Below, one piece after another: positions 49,369-58,043 of a stretch of 64,000 nt of DNA. Position 1 is the stretch's first letter. Every line of letters begins with the position of its first letter. The notes below the pieces were generated by a model. It ran no database searches. It saw only the letters and a list, made by a program, of their open reading frames with translations, and had not been told where the DNA came from. Source of the DNA: a virus. A program made the translations under genes and the position numbers. The stretch covers positions 62,001-126,000 of IMG/VR virus record IMGVR_UViG_3300047494_000112. One strand, written 5' to 3'.

Positions 49369-50619
49369 ATGACAGTTGTATTTATTGATAGACGTAAACT
49401 AAGACAAGATAGAAATTTAGAAAATAGACGTAGATTTTTTCAACGAGTTAAATCTCAACTGCTAGATTCAATCCAGGATCTAAGCGATCACAAGATACAT
49501 GAGGTAGATAAGACTAAACGCAAGGTATCTTTAGACCAAGAAAAAATTGAAGAGCCTCATTTTGCTTATGCTGCAACAGGTATTTGGGAGTTTGTTCTTT
49601 CAGGCAATAGCAATCTACTATCAAACGGCTATGTTGTCGGTGATGAAATTGAAAAACCTGAAGAAAGCCAAGGTGGTAGAGGATCAGACCCGTCTGAAGA
49701 TGGTGAAGGCAACGATGACTTTTTGTTCGAGGTAAATGAAGATGAGTTTTTACAGCTCTTCTTTGAAGATCTTGAATTACCTAACATGGTTAACAAAACC
49801 ATTGCTAAAACAGATGTTTATACTTGGCAAAGAAAAGGCTACACTTCCTCTGGAGCTCCCGCTAACCTTGAATTGCGTAAGACTTTTCGTAATTCATTAG
49901 GTAGAAGGATTGCATTGGGTCGGCCTCATGTGGATGATATTGAAGAAAAGAAGGAAGATGAGACTGACGAGCAGTATCAAGAAAGAATTGCTCACTGGAA
50001 GCGCATTCCTTACATTGATCCTGTTGATGTTCGTTACCGCAATTTTGTTAAACAACCTGTACCTACATTTTCAGCTGTAATTTTCTTTATGATGGATGTT
50101 TCAGGTAGCATGACTGAGCATCATAAAGATTTAGCTAAGCGTTTCTTTATGCTATATTACTTCTTTCTGCAAAAGAAATATTTAAATGTTGAAATTGTCT
50201 TTGTTAGCCATACGCATGTAGCTAAAGAAGTTGATGAACAAGAATTTTTCTATTCCACAGATAGTGGTGGTACGCATGTTATGCCTGCGTTAAAGCTGAT
50301 TAGCAAGATTCAACAGGATAGATACCCCATTGATAAATGGAATATCTACATGGGTCAAGCTTCCGATGGTGATTGTTTTTCACAAGATGGAGTAGCGAGT
50401 GCTGAGTATATGATGGAAACGCTACTACCGATTATGCAGTACGCTTGCTATATAAATGTTTTTGATGGTGGCCGGAATAACGTAACACCTTTGATGGAAG
50501 CTTATAGTCGAATTTCAAATGAAAATTTTGATCAGGTAAAGGTCAAAGATAAAAAGGACATCTTTCCTGTTTTCCGAAAGCTGTTTTCAAAAAATAGAGA
50601 AGAAGCCAAAACTGTTTAA
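49369..50619 (+). CDS. yeaH: YeaH/YhbH family (DUF444) VWA-type protein
   Basis: 416 residues. IDRRKLRQDRNLENRRRFFQR (cited in part: IDRRKLRQDRNLENR), an acidic linker, RIPYIDPVDVRYRNF, and VIFFMMDVSGSMTEHHKDLAKRFF (in part: FMMDVSGSM) carrying the MIDAS D-x-S-x-S motif, then SGGTHVMPAL and QASDGDCFSQD. DUF444 proteins partner PrkA (YeaG) in bacteria. It has its own promoter-like motif upstream. Confidence 0.93.
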   Translation: MTVVFIDRRKLRQDRNLENRRRFFQRVKSQLLDSIQDLSDHKIHEVDKTKRKVSLDQEKIEEPHFAYAATGIWEFVLSGNSNLLSNGYVVGDEIEKPEESQGGRGSDPSEDGEGNDDFLFEVNEDEFLQLFFEDLELPNMVNKTIAKTDVYTWQRKGYTSSGAPANLELRKTFRNSLGRRIALGRPHVDDIEEKKEDETDEQYQERIAHWKRIPYIDPVDVRYRNFVKQPVPTFSAVIFFMMDVSGSMTEHHKDLAKRFFMLYYFFLQKKYLNVEIVFVSHTHVAKEVDEQEFFYSTDSGGTHVMPALKLISKIQQDRYPIDKWNIYMGQASDGDCFSQDGVASAEYMMETLLPIMQYACYINVFDGGRNNVTPLMEAYSRISNENFDQVKVKDKKDIFPVFRKLFSKNREEAKTV

Positions 50620-50644
50620 TCTAATATTGTGAAAGAGAAATGGC

Positions 50645-52192
50645 ATGAAACAAATTATGGCGTCAACAGACTGGAGCCAAGATCGTTTAATTGAAATATT
50701 CAACGAACTTGAAAAATTGAACGAAGAAAAATACAAATATGATCTCTATCCTAATCAGATAGAAATTGTTCCTTACAGTTGGATGATTGATAATCATTCA
50801 TCGCATGGTGGTTTACCTATTCTGTATAAACATTGGTCCTTCGGTAAAGCGTTTGTTAAATTTTCAAATGCTTATAAAGCTCGTCAAACTGGATTAGCTT
50901 ACGAAATGATAATCAACACAAATCCGTGCATTGCGTATTGCATGGAGGAAAACACCGAAGTAATGCAAACCTTGGTGATGGCTCATGCCTCTTTTGGGCA
51001 TAATTTTGTTTTCAAAAACAACTACCTATTTCAACAGTGGACAGATGCTGCTGAGATTTTAAACTATTTGGAATTTGCTAGAATCTATGTTTCTCGTTGT
51101 GAAGAAAAATACGGTGAAAAGCAAGTAGAGTTGTTTCTGGATGCTGCTCATACCTTGCAATTTTCTTCATTCACGCGGTACCCACGTAGTCGAAAATATT
51201 CCGTAAAAGACAATGAGCAACGCAGGTTAGCTCGAGTTAAAGACTATGAAAAAGATTATAACGAAATTTGGGAAAGTATTCCACGAGGTAAAAAAGATGC
51301 TGGCTCACTTCGTGCTGAATATAAAGCTCGTATGAATTTACCTGAAGAAAACATTTTGTATTTCCTTGAAAAATACTCTCCAAATTTATCTGTCTGGCAG
51401 CGTGAAATTCTTCGTATTGTTCGTAGCATCGGACAATATTTTTATCCAAATATTCAAACCAATCTAGTGCATGAAGCAGCAGCCACTTGGACTCACCATT
51501 CTATGCTGAATGATTTGTACGACAAGGGTTTGATCCATGACGGAGGAATGATGGAATGGTTGCACTCACACTCTTCAGTAGTTTATCAACCAACTTTTAA
51601 TCAAAAATTTGGTCCAGGACATTTTAATCCTTATGCTTTGGGTTTTGCAATGTGTAAGGATATGGAAAGAGTCTGTCTTAATCCTACAAAGGAAGATAAA
51701 GAATGGTTTCCTGATATTGCGGGAAGCAAAGACTACATAGGACTATTGAAATACATTTGGTCTAATTTTAGAAACGAAAGTTTTGTTCGACAATACTTGT
51801 CACCGAAAGTAATTCGAGACCTAAGAATGTTTTCAGTTAGAGATGATAGCACCGAAGATACTTATACCATTACAAACATTCATGATAAAGAAGGCTATAA
51901 GCAAGTTCGTTCAATCCTTGCTGATAGTTATCTTGTTGAAAATATGATTCCAAATGTTGAAGTAGTCGATGCCGATATTTTAGGTGACAGGACTTTGTCA
52001 CTTGAATTTGTCTCAGCAAATGGACATAGATTATATCCTAGATATGCTCAGAAGACTTTGGATGCAATTGCAGATATTTGGGGCTACCCTGTTAAACTAA
52101 ATGAAAATTACTCCTCACCTTCAAAGAGGATTAAGACTGAAACTTATGAAGCCAATCCTACTCGACCTTTTAATGAAAGCTTCATGATATAA
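50645..52192 (+). CDS. spoVR: SpoVR/YcgB family protein
   Basis: 515 residues. LYPNQIEIVPYSWMID, YKHWSFGKAF, AYEMIINTNPCIAYCMEEN, VMAHASFGHNFVFKNN, and further down HEAAATWTHHSMLNDLYDKG and NPYALGFAMCKDMERVC are SpoVR signatures. SpoVR is needed for spore cortex formation in Bacillus and is co-expressed with prkA-yeaH in many bacteria; its biochemical role is not settled. It closes the trio begun by prkA. Confidence 0.93.
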   Translation: MKQIMASTDWSQDRLIEIFNELEKLNEEKYKYDLYPNQIEIVPYSWMIDNHSSHGGLPILYKHWSFGKAFVKFSNAYKARQTGLAYEMIINTNPCIAYCMEENTEVMQTLVMAHASFGHNFVFKNNYLFQQWTDAAEILNYLEFARIYVSRCEEKYGEKQVELFLDAAHTLQFSSFTRYPRSRKYSVKDNEQRRLARVKDYEKDYNEIWESIPRGKKDAGSLRAEYKARMNLPEENILYFLEKYSPNLSVWQREILRIVRSIGQYFYPNIQTNLVHEAAATWTHHSMLNDLYDKGLIHDGGMMEWLHSHSSVVYQPTFNQKFGPGHFNPYALGFAMCKDMERVCLNPTKEDKEWFPDIAGSKDYIGLLKYIWSNFRNESFVRQYLSPKVIRDLRMFSVRDDSTEDTYTITNIHDKEGYKQVRSILADSYLVENMIPNVEVVDADILGDRTLSLEFVSANGHRLYPRYAQKTLDAIADIWGYPVKLNENYSSPSKRIKTETYEANPTRPFNESFMI

Positions 52193-52208
52193 ACCAAAGG
52201 AGAATGAC

Positions 52209-52796
52209 GTGTTCCGTAAGAAAATACTAGAGACTAGCATTGAATATACGTGCGGATCCAGGGATGACACATATGGTGATCCTTGGATCAACCTGGCTTG
52301 TCATGCAGAGCTAATGGCTGTGTATAAAAAGTATGCAGGAAATAAGCATACAGGAGGTCATGATGCTGCAATGTTTCAAGTCTTATGCAAAATATCCAGA
52401 ATTGCTTGTGGCAAGCTGAAAGACGATAACTACATTGATCTGGCAGCTTATGCTGCAATTGCCTATGAATGTGACAGAGTAGAATTGGATAAACCCGAGA
52501 ACCAACCTAAGATTGGCGGTCCTGAAATTCAAGAAATGTTAGAGAAGAATCGACACCCTCCCCAAACTAGCTATGATGAAATGTACAAAAGAATTTCTGA
52601 CATGTATGGTGTTACCACCTCAGTAATTGATCCTACAAAAATATTGCAAAATGCAGTACCAACGCCTACTAAAAAAATTGAAGAGACTAGAATCGTTAGT
52701 GGTAAAATGGGAACACTAACACCAGGTAGCGCATTTTTTCAAAATGAAATTGAAGATGAATGCCCTTGTGATACTTGTGAATGTGGTAATAAATAA
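52209..52796 (+). CDS. DUF6378-like phage protein
   Basis: 195 residues from GTG (AAGGAG upstream). RDDTYGDPWINLACHAEL, GHDAAMFQVLCKISRIACGK and YIDLAAYAAIAYEC follow a pattern I recall for DUF6378, a phage family of unknown function. The C-terminus is extended and ends in a Cys cluster CPCDTCECGNK that may bind metal. Confidence 0.7.
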   Translation: MFRKKILETSIEYTCGSRDDTYGDPWINLACHAELMAVYKKYAGNKHTGGHDAAMFQVLCKISRIACGKLKDDNYIDLAAYAAIAYECDRVELDKPENQPKIGGPEIQEMLEKNRHPPQTSYDEMYKRISDMYGVTTSVIDPTKILQNAVPTPTKKIEETRIVSGKMGTLTPGSAFFQNEIEDECPCDTCECGNK

Positions 52797-52826
52797 TATA
52801 GACTAATGAAATTAGGAGTACTGACT

Positions 52827-53798
52827 TTGAGTTTGACTGAAACTGTACCTGGTCGCCCTTATAGACCATTTCAATACCCTTGGTGCTTTGACTACTTTGA
52901 GCAGCAAAAGAAAATTGATTGGATGCCTTCTGAAGTCGCCATGGGCGATGATGTTAAAGACTATCATGATAGTCTAACCCCCGGCGAAAGAAATCTCTTA
53001 ACGCAAATTTTTCGTTTCTTTGTTACTGCTGATCAGGAAGTAGGTAACAATTATCACGAGCGTTATCTTCCAATCTTTAAGCCTACAGAAGTGCAAATGA
53101 TGTTGCTGCAATTTGCAGCAACTGAATCGGTTCATGTCTGGGCTTATTCTCATCTAATTGATACTATCGGTCTCCCGGAGACAGAATATTTAGCATTTCT
53201 TCAGTACAAGGAAATGACTGAAAAATACGAATATTTTTCAAAATTTTCAATTGACAATCCTCATGAGGTTGCAAAGACTTTAGCTGCTTTTGGAGCCTTT
53301 ACTGAAGGCTTGCAGCTATTTGCATCCTTTGCAATTTTACTAAATTTTCCTCGATACAATTTAATGAAAGGAATGGGCCAAATAATTTCCTGGTCCGTCC
53401 GCGACGAATCGCTCCATTGCGATGGTGTAATAAGATTGTATCATACTTATTTGGATGAGAATCCAAGTATAAACAAGGCTGAATTACAAAAAGACGTTGA
53501 ACAAATTTGTCGTGATATTGTCAATCACGAAGATGCTTTTATTGATTTAGCTTTTGGTGTTAGCGAAGATATTCGTGGCATGACAGCAAAAGATATTAAA
53601 GATTATATTCGTTATGTTGCCAATATGCGCTTGCTTCAATTGAAAATGGAACCCATTTACAATCAAATGGAAAATCCTATTCCTTGGTTAGCAAAGCAAT
53701 TAAACAGTGTTGAGCATGCAAACTTTTTTGACGCCAGAGTAACTACTTATAGTAGATCCGCAACGACCGGTAGCTGGGAAGAAGTGTTCGATGACTAA
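52827..53798 (+). CDS. nrdB: Ribonucleotide reductase small subunit, class I
   Basis: About 323 residues from TTG, chosen for TTAGGAG just upstream; an ATG seven codons earlier lacks a binding site. Metal ligands are visible: FVTADQEVGNNYH, ATESVHVWAYSHL (Glu, His, and the Tyr four residues after His, at the radical position), GLQLFASFAIL preceded by Glu, and RDESLHCDG (Glu and His). It makes the radical used by NrdA. YSRSATTGSWEEVFDD at the end includes the C-terminal region that docks NrdA. Confidence 0.95.
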   Translation: MSLTETVPGRPYRPFQYPWCFDYFEQQKKIDWMPSEVAMGDDVKDYHDSLTPGERNLLTQIFRFFVTADQEVGNNYHERYLPIFKPTEVQMMLLQFAATESVHVWAYSHLIDTIGLPETEYLAFLQYKEMTEKYEYFSKFSIDNPHEVAKTLAAFGAFTEGLQLFASFAILLNFPRYNLMKGMGQIISWSVRDESLHCDGVIRLYHTYLDENPSINKAELQKDVEQICRDIVNHEDAFIDLAFGVSEDIRGMTAKDIKDYIRYVANMRLLQLKMEPIYNQMENPIPWLAKQLNSVEHANFFDARVTTYSRSATTGSWEEVFDD

Positions 53799-54009
53799 CG
53801 CTATTTCGGCTACAACATTGGTTGCTGACAATGAGTTAGATTTGTTAAAAACAGCTCAGATTCATGCTTACAATTCTGGTAAAGCTGTTTACATTGCAAG
53901 AACTCTTGACAAAAAATTTTGTATAACTAATCTAATTCCGCATTGTGCAGCTTGGCGTAAAGATAAATTGGAATGGATTCGGACTGTGTTACCAACCGAA
54001 AAAACATGA
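53791..54009 (+). CDS. Hypothetical protein (72 aa)
   Basis: Starts inside the last codons of nrdB. Mixed helix/strand sequence with KAVYIARTLDKKFCITNL; no motif recognised. Confidence 0.65.
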   Translation: MTNAISATTLVADNELDLLKTAQIHAYNSGKAVYIARTLDKKFCITNLIPHCAAWRKDKLEWIRTVLPTEKT

Positions 54010-54368
54010 AAAGAATCTTAGTCTGTGGTGGTAGAAAATATTCAAACGTAACACGAGTTTATGAGGTGTTAGACAAACTACAAGATAAGCATGGAAATTT
54101 AATTGTTGGTCATGGTTGGGCTACGGGTGCAGATACATTGGCAATGGAATGGGCTAAAAGCAGAGAGCAGATTTGCTTTTGTTTCCCTGCCCAATGGAAA
54201 ACATTTAAACGTTCGGCTGGATTTAAACGTAACGCTGAAATGTTAAAATTATTTGAACCTAATGTTGTAGTTGCTTTTCCAGGAGGAAATGGTACAGCTA
54301 ATATGGTTCAAATAGCTGAAAAAGCAAACGTTAGAATAATAAAACTTGAGGAGAAAAACAGTGACTAA
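54006..54368 (+). CDS. SLOG/DUF2493-like nucleotide-binding protein
   Basis: 120 residues from MKRILVCGGRKYSN, the G-G-R-x-Y/F start of DUF2493 (YspA-like, SLOG superfamily). IVGHGWATGADTLAMEWAK and VVVAFPGGNGTANMV supply the G-A-D and P-G-G-x-G-T loops. The family is predicted to bind nucleotide ligands. The role in phages is not known. Confidence 0.8.
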   Translation: MKRILVCGGRKYSNVTRVYEVLDKLQDKHGNLIVGHGWATGADTLAMEWAKSREQICFCFPAQWKTFKRSAGFKRNAEMLKLFEPNVVVAFPGGNGTANMVQIAEKANVRIIKLEEKNSD

Positions 54369-55101
54369 CAAAACAATGGCTGATTATGTAAAAGAAGCTT
54401 GGGCTGACCCAAACAGCACAATTGCTTGGAACCCAAAAGCAGGTAGTGATACGTTTGTAGAAAATACTTGTGTTATGGCTGGAAAATGGCCGGTAGGATG
54501 GATTGATTGGACTAGTTTGACGAGAACTGAGATGCAGAGTCAAGCTATTAGGCATAATAATAAAGTACGGCAGATGGCTATGGTGCCAGTCGTCTCAACT
54601 GAACAACCTAAGACATGGGAAAACCAGCCATGGGTTGGAATTGATATGGCCAAGCAAGCTGAGATCAACTGTGCTATAGATAAAAGCTCTGAACAAACCT
54701 ACAATCTAGGTAATGAACTGCGTGAAACCTATCAACAATGGGTAGTTAGAATTGATAAAATCAACCAGGAAAAGAAAAGATATCAGCCAGTATCTAATCA
54801 TCAGCTAGAACAAATTAATAATGAGTTAGAGCAAACAAAGCTAGAATTACAGAGTGCTAAAGCAGAAATTGCTGTACTAAAACAAGTCAATAAATATAAC
54901 GAAATGACAAAGAATGATATTATGAATATGCTTGATATTCAAAAACTTCCAGGTAATGCTAGTGCAAACGAGTACATGAGAGGATTGGCAAATGGTTTAA
55001 TACTTGCCCTTAATTCTTTTAGAAGAAACTCAGGTAAACCTGAATTAGAATTAGTTCTTTATCCTTATGAAGATAAGGCCTTAACGCGCAAGCGTTTTTG
55101 A
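54361..55101 (+). CDS. Hypothetical protein with coiled-coil middle (246 aa)
   Basis: GTG start with GAGGAG eight bases upstream. N-terminal Trp-rich region (WPVGWIDWTSLTRTEM), then a coiled coil QINNELEQTKLELQSAKAEI, then ANEYMRGLANGLILALNSF. No function recognised. Confidence 0.72.
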   Translation: MTNKTMADYVKEAWADPNSTIAWNPKAGSDTFVENTCVMAGKWPVGWIDWTSLTRTEMQSQAIRHNNKVRQMAMVPVVSTEQPKTWENQPWVGIDMAKQAEINCAIDKSSEQTYNLGNELRETYQQWVVRIDKINQEKKRYQPVSNHQLEQINNELEQTKLELQSAKAEIAVLKQVNKYNEMTKNDIMNMLDIQKLPGNASANEYMRGLANGLILALNSFRRNSGKPELELVLYPYEDKALTRKRF

Positions 55102-55107
55102 TGCTTC

Positions 55108-56097
55108 ATGATTCCTGATTCCAGTAATTTCATACTTTCAAATCAAAAAGAAGAGATATCTAGAGAGATTCATACCCCTACTCTACTCTCTATCTTAGAT
55201 GACCTGTTATATGCAGCGTTTTCTCCGTTGTACAAGGAAACAACTTTTTTTCGTAGGTTGCTAATGCAGGTTTTGTTATACGCCACAGAAGATAATAGGC
55301 GCAAAATTTCTCTTCTTGAAAAGGAAAAAATCAATGCGTGGTTACTCAAAGCGGTTTACGACAACCGCTTTGATTTCTATACTAGTGCAAAAATTGATCG
55401 TGGAATATATGTTGATTTAATTGATCAATGTGTTCATTTGTTAGAACCAATTGAAGACATTGAAATTGGAATACTAGGAAAAAACAGATTATCTTTTCTT
55501 GAACAGCGTAGACAATTGGCTCTATTTTTTGGAGTAAACCAAGATAGATTATATTCATTATATCAATGGACTTCTAGCTATTTGAAATTATACCTTCAAT
55601 TTAAGGAACGTATAGCTTCTAGGTATTATAAATTAGCTTACCACGAAGCTAACAGAGTATATCACTCTGAAACTAAAAGAATAGATACAGCTGATCTATG
55701 CAAGAATCTGGTCTTGTCTACATGGCGAGCGATAGACAAGTGTGATGCTAGTCAAGGCACCCTAACAGGCTTCATTCAACGCTCATTTCTCAACGCAAAA
55801 ACTTACCCTGAACATGGTCATTTATACGGTACAGCCTATGACGTTCCGATGTCAGCACGTCACTTGCTTTCAAAATCTGGTAAAGTAGCTGAGAATCAAT
55901 CAGTCTCGTTTGATTTACCTGAGATACAAGACAAAATAGAAAAAGTTGATGCAGAAGAAATTAATTATAGCACTGTAGACAAAAATTTGCTAACATTTTT
56001 ACGATCAGTTCCAGGTTTAGAAATTGGTCTATTGATGTTAGGCATACCTATATATCTAACACAAAAAGAGCTTGAACGTTTAAAAGGAATAAGCTAA
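55108..56097 (+). CDS. Possible sigma-factor-like protein
   Basis: 329 residues. The segment KLAYHEANRVYHSETKRID, DLCKNLVLSTWRAIDKCD and GTLTGFIQRSFLNAKTYPE resembles sigma-70 region 2 (AYHEA.., DL..E....W.AIDKFD, T.FI). A region-4 helix-turn-helix is only faintly suggested at the C-terminus (YLTQKELERLKG). If it is a sigma factor it could read the CTGGTAAAGT motifs. This is a pattern-based inference. Confidence 0.5.
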   Translation: MIPDSSNFILSNQKEEISREIHTPTLLSILDDLLYAAFSPLYKETTFFRRLLMQVLLYATEDNRRKISLLEKEKINAWLLKAVYDNRFDFYTSAKIDRGIYVDLIDQCVHLLEPIEDIEIGILGKNRLSFLEQRRQLALFFGVNQDRLYSLYQWTSSYLKLYLQFKERIASRYYKLAYHEANRVYHSETKRIDTADLCKNLVLSTWRAIDKCDASQGTLTGFIQRSFLNAKTYPEHGHLYGTAYDVPMSARHLLSKSGKVAENQSVSFDLPEIQDKIEKVDAEEINYSTVDKNLLTFLRSVPGLEIGLLMLGIPIYLTQKELERLKGIS

Positions 56098-56372
56098 TGG
56101 AAGCTAATCAAGACATTTGTAATATAAATGAAACCGCTGAACCTATGGACATAAAGTGGAAGGTAGTTTGTGGCAACACGAATAACACATTGGATAATGT
56201 TGCACAAAGTAAGTTAAACGTTACTTTGTCATTTCAACCATCAGAACCTATTGTCTTAACTTTTACTGAGGACGATTCTCCTAGAACGCTTGAAATACTC
56301 AGGCAATGGTACATGTTTTTAGGAGCTGAAGCTGATAACGACATTTCTCTAAACACGTTGAGGTACAAGTGA
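56097..56372 (+). CDS. Hypothetical protein (91 aa)
   Basis: Beta-rich, ending EADNDISLNTLRYK, which resembles the end of the next protein (TLNLLRYKD). It overlaps the preceding stop (TAATG). Function unknown. Confidence 0.66.
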   Translation: MEANQDICNINETAEPMDIKWKVVCGNTNNTLDNVAQSKLNVTLSFQPSEPIVLTFTEDDSPRTLEILRQWYMFLGAEADNDISLNTLRYK

Positions 56373-56767
56373 AGACTGATCACATTTTCTACAAAGACTT
56401 ATCTAAATATGTTAGGCTGCTCTGGTCTCTAGTACAGCATCGCGATTTGCTTCTTGAATTTGGCTGTAAAGCCGGAGACTCTGGCAGCCTTTGGCTGCAT
56501 GAATTAGGATATAAAAATCCTGAGTATTCAACGGAATGTATTCAGCATGAAATAAAGCTAACCATTCAAGAAATGCTTGTAAATCAAAATTCAGGTATTC
56601 ATCAGCATTTTGTCAATGTTTGGATAGAAAACGGCAGCTTGCGGGTAAAGATACAATTGCAAATGTATGTTGGATCCACCATACTAGACTTTGGAATTAA
56701 TGTAGCCCCTTATGAGGTAAAGCCTAAGACTGATCTAACACTAAACCTTTTAAGGTACAAAGATTAA
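56369..56767 (+). CDS. Hypothetical protein (132 aa)
   Basis: GTG start overlapping the previous stop. Helical first half, beta-rich second half, with an end similar to the upstream protein, so the pair may be related. Last gene before the ssDNA-binding protein promoter. Confidence 0.66.
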   Translation: MKTDHIFYKDLSKYVRLLWSLVQHRDLLLEFGCKAGDSGSLWLHELGYKNPEYSTECIQHEIKLTIQEMLVNQNSGIHQHFVNVWIENGSLRVKIQLQMYVGSTILDFGINVAPYEVKPKTDLTLNLLRYKD

Positions 56768-56768
56768 A

Positions 56769-56778
56769 TTGGTAAAAT
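56769..56778 (+). promoter_or_regulatory. TTGGTAAAAT promoter-like motif before the SSB-like gene
   Basis: ATTGGTAAAATAC immediately follows the previous stop codon and lies 26 bases before the next ATG. TGGTAAAAT is the closest of all copies to an extended -10 consensus. Confidence 0.58.
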
Positions 56779-56804
56779 ACTAACGTAACATAGGAGTAGA
56801 ATAC

Positions 56805-57989
56805 ATGACCGGAGGTTGGTCAAGCGCTAAACCAAAAACACGCAGCAATAACATTCGACTCAGCGAAGAGATCGACATGTATGAGTTTCCCAAAAAGAAA
56901 TGGGTAAAAGTAAGAATGTTTGGTCCCATAACAAGCTATTCTCAGCTGTGGTTTGAGATCATTTCTTCTAAGCAAAAAAAGAAGGTCAAAATTCCTAAAA
57001 TTTGCCTTGACTATAATTCTCTAACTGAAGAATTTGAAGAAAAGGGATGTCCATTTCGCAAACTTGGCGGACAAATGACTCAGAACTATATCATTAATTT
57101 TATTGTTAGAGATATTCAGGAGGATGGTCCAACTAAGAATGGCTTAAAATATACAGATTTTGAGAAAAAGAAGCGTGATGTATTAGGTGAAAAATGGCGT
57201 GTTAAGGAAAAAGGATCCAAAACTTGGACTCCTGTTAGAGCAAAAGAATGGTCAGCTACAATGGCTGAAAAATTTCAGTCTCTAAAGACTCTAAATGTTG
57301 TCAAAAACAAAGATGGTGTCAAAAAAGAGTATGATATTACTCATCCAAAATTTGGTCGAGATATTTTGCTTAAATGGGATCCTGATAGCAAAAGTCCAAT
57401 AAAATGGGAAATTCAGCTTGAAGAGCGTACGCCTTTGACAGAAGAAGAATTGGAATACTGTATTCAGCCCTTGACAGGTCTTGAGTCTATTAAACCAATG
57501 GAATTATCAGCAGCAAAAGCTGAGGCGAAGGGTCTTGCTGGTATGCTGGTTGATAAAGACTCACGTAAAGATATTGATGATGACGATGACGAAGCTAAGC
57601 CAAAGAAAAAGAAGCGTGTTGAAGATGACGATGACGATGACGATGAGCCAGTAGTCAAGAAGAAAAAACGTCCTGTAGACGAAGAAGAAGATGATGACGA
57701 TGACTCAGATGATGACTCCGAAGAAGATGATGACGATGACTCCGATGATGATGACGATGACTCAGATGATGACTCCGAAGAAGAAGATGATGACGATGAG
57801 GATGAGCCACCAAAAAAAGTAAGCAAGAATAAACTAGGTACCAAAGCAAAATCTAAGCATCGTGACGATGACGATGATGATGACGATGAGCCAGTAGTCA
57901 AGAAATCTTCAAAAAATAAGATTAAGGACAAAAAGAAGAAAAAGAAACCAGTTGATGACGATGAATTTGATGATGACGATGAATTTTGA
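56805..57989 (+). CDS. Probable ssDNA-binding protein with long acidic tail
   Basis: 394 residues. The first 230 (MTGGWSSAKPKTRSNNIRLS.., KKWVKVRMFGPITSYSQLWF, YIINFIVRDIQEDGPT) look like an OB-fold ssDNA-binding protein with a small Cys pair, as in gp32-like proteins. From about residue 255 on it is blocks of Asp/Glu/Ser alternating with Lys-rich KKKKR stretches. Acidic C-termini are typical of SSBs and recruit other replication proteins, but this one is unusually long, about 140 residues. Directly before recA and with its own promoter-like motif and a terminator after it. Function inferred from form and context. Confidence 0.7.
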   Translation: MTGGWSSAKPKTRSNNIRLSEEIDMYEFPKKKWVKVRMFGPITSYSQLWFEIISSKQKKKVKIPKICLDYNSLTEEFEEKGCPFRKLGGQMTQNYIINFIVRDIQEDGPTKNGLKYTDFEKKKRDVLGEKWRVKEKGSKTWTPVRAKEWSATMAEKFQSLKTLNVVKNKDGVKKEYDITHPKFGRDILLKWDPDSKSPIKWEIQLEERTPLTEEELEYCIQPLTGLESIKPMELSAAKAEAKGLAGMLVDKDSRKDIDDDDDEAKPKKKKRVEDDDDDDDEPVVKKKKRPVDEEEDDDDDSDDDSEEDDDDDSDDDDDDSDDDSEEEDDDDEDEPPKKVSKNKLGTKAKSKHRDDDDDDDDEPVVKKSSKNKIKDKKKKKKPVDDDEFDDDDEF

Positions 57990-57996
57990 TTAAAAC

Positions 57997-58024
57997 AAGG
58001 GCGGCTGTAATAGGTCGCCCTTTT
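57997..58024 (+). terminator. Rho-independent terminator after the SSB-like gene
   Basis: AAGGGCG pairs with CGCCCTT and is followed by TTTTC, seven bases after the stop codon: a classic intrinsic terminator. It would limit transcription into recA. Confidence 0.8.
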
Positions 58025-58043
58025 CATTTGAGGTAATGTGTTT

